Shown one piece after another: positions 35,729-38,872 of a stretch of 38,872 bases of DNA (positions within the stretch are counted from its first letter, which is position 1; each line of letters opens with the position of its first letter). This DNA comes from Planctomycetota bacterium (GTDB taxonomy: Bacteria; Planctomycetota; J058), in assembly GCA_023954375.1 (NCBI GenBank), contig JAMLIC010000076.1, forward strand, positions 1 to 38,872. Reading direction: 5' to 3'. Both the position numbers and the translations under genes were made by a program. The notes beneath the pieces are model-generated. The model saw nothing but the letters and a program-made list of their open reading frames with translations, was not told where the DNA came from and did no database searches.

Positions 35729-38394
35729 TCAGCGCCCTTGCCGCTGGCGGCGGATCGACTCGCCGCGCACCCCGCGCGGGTCCTGGGCCTGGCGCGGGGG
35801 CAGGCTCACGAGGACGAGCCGGGCCACGCGCGTCTCGTCGGCGCGGGCGGTGAACCGCACGGGGACCACCGGCCCCTCGGGCAGCGTGACCATGAGCTCC
35901 TCGGGCGCGGCGCCAGGCATGCGGAGGAGCAGGCCGTCGAACCGCGGCTCCACGATCACCTGCCGCGCCCCGGCGAGCTGACAGGGGCGGAAGGTGCCGC
36001 CCACGACGATGCCCGCGACGCCCAGGTGGACGGTCAGCTTGTCGTCGATCGTGACCGTGACGCCGCCGGCCTGGATCGGGCCGTCGAGCTCGATCGCCAG
36101 CGCCCAGCCGGGCAGCCGCGTCCAGGGCGCGCCCGCGGGCACCTCGCGCCGGCGCGCCTGCAGGAACACGCTCTGCGTGACGGCGCGCGGCTCGCCCGCC
36201 ACCGTGTGCGTCCCCTCGGCCCAGGTGCGCAGGAGCGCGGTCGGCAGGCTGGCGTGGCGGTCGGCGAGCTGGCGCTCGAGCACCCGCGCCACGACCGTGG
36301 CCTCCTCGGCCAGGACCATCGCCAGCGCGGTGCGCTCGATGCGCTCGCGCAGCTCGCGCACCGCCAGGCGCACCTCCTCGCGCCGCTCGGGGAGGCGCAC
36401 CCAGCGGTCGGGCTGGTCGGCGGCGCGGGCCATGGCCAGGAGGGCGCGGGCGTCCTCGCGCACGAACACGTCGGCCGGCAGGGGGTCGAGCGCGCGCAGG
36501 GCCTGCTCCTCGGCGCGCGGGTCGCCGAGCGCCAGGCGCACGCGGGGGGCGGCCAGCGCGAACAGGTGCCAGCGGGCCAGCTCGGCGTCGATCGCCGCCT
36601 TCAGGCGCTCGATCTCCGTCGCCCGCATGCGGGCGCGCGTCGCCTGGGCGAGCGCCTCCAGCCGGCGCTGTCGCTCCTCCCACGGCACGTTCTCCAGCGC
36701 CAGCAGCAGGGCCTGGGCGGCGCCCACGAAGGTGTCGCGCAGGGGAGAGGGCGACCAGCCGGACCGGGCCACGAGCAGCTCGAGGTGCTCGCGCCCGCGC
36801 GGGACGTCGACGAACAGCTCCTGGCTCACCTGCCGCACGAGCACGGCGATCCGGTCGGGGTCGCCCCGGGCGGCCGTCACCGCGTCGGCGATCGCGTCGG
36901 GCGAGCGGGGGGCCGGCTCGTCGAGCGGCAGCGGCTCGAGCTCGTCGAGCGGCGCGTCGTCGGGCGGGAGGTCGTCAGGCGGTGGCTCGAGCGGGTCCGG
37001 ATCGAGCGCCGGGTCGGCGGCCGGCGTCGTCGGCGGCGTCGGCGTCGGCGGCGTCGTCGGCGTCGTCGGCGTGGGCGCCTCGGTGGCCGTCGCCGTCGCC
37101 GGGTCGGGCGCGGGCGCCGGCGGCGCCGGCGCCGGCGGGGCGTGGGCCGGGATCAGGAGCGCCCCGACGGCGACCGTCGCCAGGGCCAGGAGCTGCGGCC
37201 AGCGCCGCCGCCGCTGCGGCGGCGCCGGCGGCCCTGGCGCTGGCGGCGCCGGCGGCGGCGGCCCTGGCGCCGGCGCGGCGACCGTCGGGGTCTCGCCGCC
37301 GCGCCCTGGGGCGCGGAGGCCGCCTCCCGCAGCGCCGCGACCGTCGCCAGGCCGACGGCCGTCGTGGGCGCCTCGCTCTCGAGGTCCGCCAGGTGCCCTC
37401 GCGCGCCCAGGGGCGGCTGCCCGGCGAGGACGCGGTCGATGTCCTGGGTGACGTGGACCGCCGAGCGGTAGCGCCGCTCGGCCTCCCGGGCCGTCATGTC
37501 GGCCAGGAGGCGCACGACGCCGTCGCTCGCGTCCGGCGCCGACGCGCGCACGTCCGGCAGCTCCTCGTTGACGTGCCGCGAGAGGATCGCCAGGGTCGAG
37601 CAGGTGTCGTCCCGCTCGTTGAAGGGGGTGCGCCCGGTCAGCATGCGGTAGAGACAGAGGCCGAGGGCGTAGATGTCGGCGCGGATGTCGATGTCGCGGC
37701 CGAGGGCCTGCTCGGGCGCCATGTAGAGCGGCGTGCCGAGGATGATGCCCTCCTGGGTCACCTGCGGCCCGACGCGCTCGGCGTGCCGGACGAGGCCCAG
37801 GTCGGCCAGCTTCACCGACCCGTCCGAGCCGATGAGGATGTTCGCGGGCTTGAGGTCGCGGTGGATCAGGCGGCGGCTCTCGGCGAACTGCAGGGCCAGC
37901 GCCACGGCGCGCGTGACCTCCAGGGCGCGGCGCTCGGGGAGCGCGCCCTGGACGCGGCACAGGCCCTCGAGGGAGCCGCCGTCGACGTACTCGAACGCGA
38001 TGTAGTGCAGGTCGGCCGCGGGGTCGTGGCCCGTGTCGATCACGGCCACGACGTGCGGATGCTGGAAGAGGGCCGCCGCCTTCGCCTCGCGCTGGAAGCG
38101 CTCGAGGTAGTTCTTGTCCCGGGCCAGCTCGTGGCGCAGGACCTTGAGCGCGACGAGGCGCTCGAGGCTGTCCTGGCGGGCCAGGTAGACGTGGCCCATG
38201 CCGCCCGTGCCCAGCGGCTCGAGCACCGTGTAGCCGCCCACGCGCTGGGGCATGGGGGGCGGCTCGGCCGGCGCGGACGGCGGGCGCGTGTCCTCGCCGG
38301 GCGTCTGCCCGGGGGCGGCGGGGCCCGGGGCCCGCTGCACGGGCCGGGCGGGGCCGATCTCGTCGTCGGGCACGGGGTTGGGCTCGCCGGTCAT
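35729..38394 (-). CDS. Ser/Thr protein kinase with Pro/Thr-rich linker and large C-terminal domain; frame break near 37300
   Basis: ATG 38394 has GAAGGA just upstream; a GTG at 38415 is the alternative. The kinase domain (about 53-330) has GTGGMGHV, Lys84, HRDLKPAN (Asp180), DLG (Asp198) and GTPLYMAPE. It should be active. Around 37294-37310 the frame changes (one base seems missing). The continuation has a membrane helix (LLALATVAVGALLIPA), a long Pro/Thr/Asp-rich linker and about 400 residues without a known motif, ending RRQRQGR-stop at 35729. Restored length is about 888 residues. The unknown part should be outside the membrane and may sense a ligand. The break may be a sequencing slip in GC-rich DNA or real. 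Confidence 0.8.
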
Positions 38395-38483
38395 CGGTCC
38401 TTCGTGTCCCTGCACGAGCTCGCAGCGGGGCGATGGACTCTAGCCGCGGTCGCCGGCACGGGCCAGCGCGGCCCACGCCCTCG

Positions 38484-38872
38484 CTACGTGCTCGACCGCT
38501 CCCCGGCGGCGCGCAGGACGCTCTGCGCCCACGTGCGCACCAGGAGGTCGCTCGACCCCTCGGCGGCGCGGGCCAGCGGCGCGGCGCGCGCGGGGTCGAG
38601 CTCGCCGAGCGCACGGAGGGCCGCCGCCCGGACGCTCGGGGGGGCGTCGGCGCCGGCGCGCGCCGCGGCGAGCTCGAAGGCGCCCGCGGCGCCGCGGAGC
38701 GCCCCCACGAGGCCGAGGAGCCCCACGGCCTGGTCGTCGCTCGCCCCCGCCAGGCGCGCGCCGAGGGCCGGCAGCGCGGCCGCGCCCAGGACGCGCGCCA
38801 CGTCGCGCGCGGCGTCCGGCGCGGGCGCCTCGAGCAGGCGGTCGATCACGTCGAGGTCGCCGCGGGCGGCGC
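38484..38872 (-). CDS. HEAT-repeat-like protein, 5'-truncated by the window edge
   Basis: The minus-strand frame is open to the window end (129 codons seen), ending RAAGERSST-stop. Ala/Leu-rich helical pairs with Arg/Asp turns (PPSVRAAALRALGELDP) are typical of HEAT or PBS-lyase-type repeats, which make protein-binding scaffolds. It is upstream of the kinase on the same strand with a 89-bp gap, so it may belong to the same operon. A GTG at 38849 is probably internal. Confidence 0.65.
   Translation of the reverse strand, partial: AARGDLDVIDRLLEAPAPDAARDVARVLGAAALPALGARLAGASDDQAVGLLGLVGALRGAAGAFELAAARAGADAPPSVRAAALRALGELDPARAAPLARAAEGSSDLLVRTWAQSVLRAAGERSST

Overview
The window comes from a very GC-rich bacterial chromosome (about three quarters G+C by eye). 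It has many eukaryote-like Ser/Thr kinases, one fused to WD40-like repeats, plus an FHA/DUF4388 protein, an M50 site-2 protease with CBS domains, a CHASE hybrid histidine kinase and GTG starts. This mix fits Planctomycetota best, with Myxococcota as the alternative. No rRNA, tRNA, CRISPR array, intact insertion sequence or prophage was seen.

Layout. 1-1016: 3' end of a 2-oxo acid dehydrogenase E2 gene overlapping an acyl carrier protein gene. 1079-4734: hybrid histidine kinase, then a secreted protein of unknown function. 4790-8345: a twin-kinase/WD40 gene (minus strand) lying between two copies of the same intergenic junction, apparently what is left of a tandem kinase array. 8476-11122: operon of site-2 protease, phosphoribosyltransferase and FHA protein. 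11135-13750 (minus): exported protein plus formate-THF ligase. 13945-17469: pyruvate:ferredoxin oxidoreductase. 17470-19402: frame-broken Ig-like lipoprotein gene and a stub resembling the oxidoreductase C-terminus. 19403-20939 (minus): membrane-anchored kinase and a small helical protein. 21191-24497: overlapping run of Kdo-kinase-like protein, glycosyltransferase, methyltransferase, calcineurin-like phosphoesterase and a small protein. 24604-27764: possible signalling group of an acidic GspE-N-like protein, a stand-alone cyclic-nucleotide-binding protein and a STAS/winged-helix protein. 27781-30211: ADP-forming acyl-CoA synthetase alpha-type protein and a CDF metal transporter. 30245-31471 (minus): threonine synthase. 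31571-32218: a SUKH protein of lower GC, probably acquired. 32393-35249: a pseudokinase whose frame breaks at a run of 15 C. 35298-38394 (minus): ArfB-like release factor and a further kinase with a frame break. 38484-end: HEAT-like fragment.

Working together. The oxidoreductase, acyl-CoA synthetase and formate-THF ligase fit acetyl-CoA and C1 metabolism with ferredoxin as electron carrier. The kinases, pseudokinase, FHA protein and STAS protein suggest dense phospho-signalling. Several starts have a -10-like hexamer only 6-11 nt upstream and no clear Shine-Dalgarno, suggesting leaderless mRNAs. Four apparent frame breaks in three genes may be sequence errors, real decay or, at the C15 run, phase variation; sequence alone cannot decide. 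All functions are read from motifs, not from database searches.
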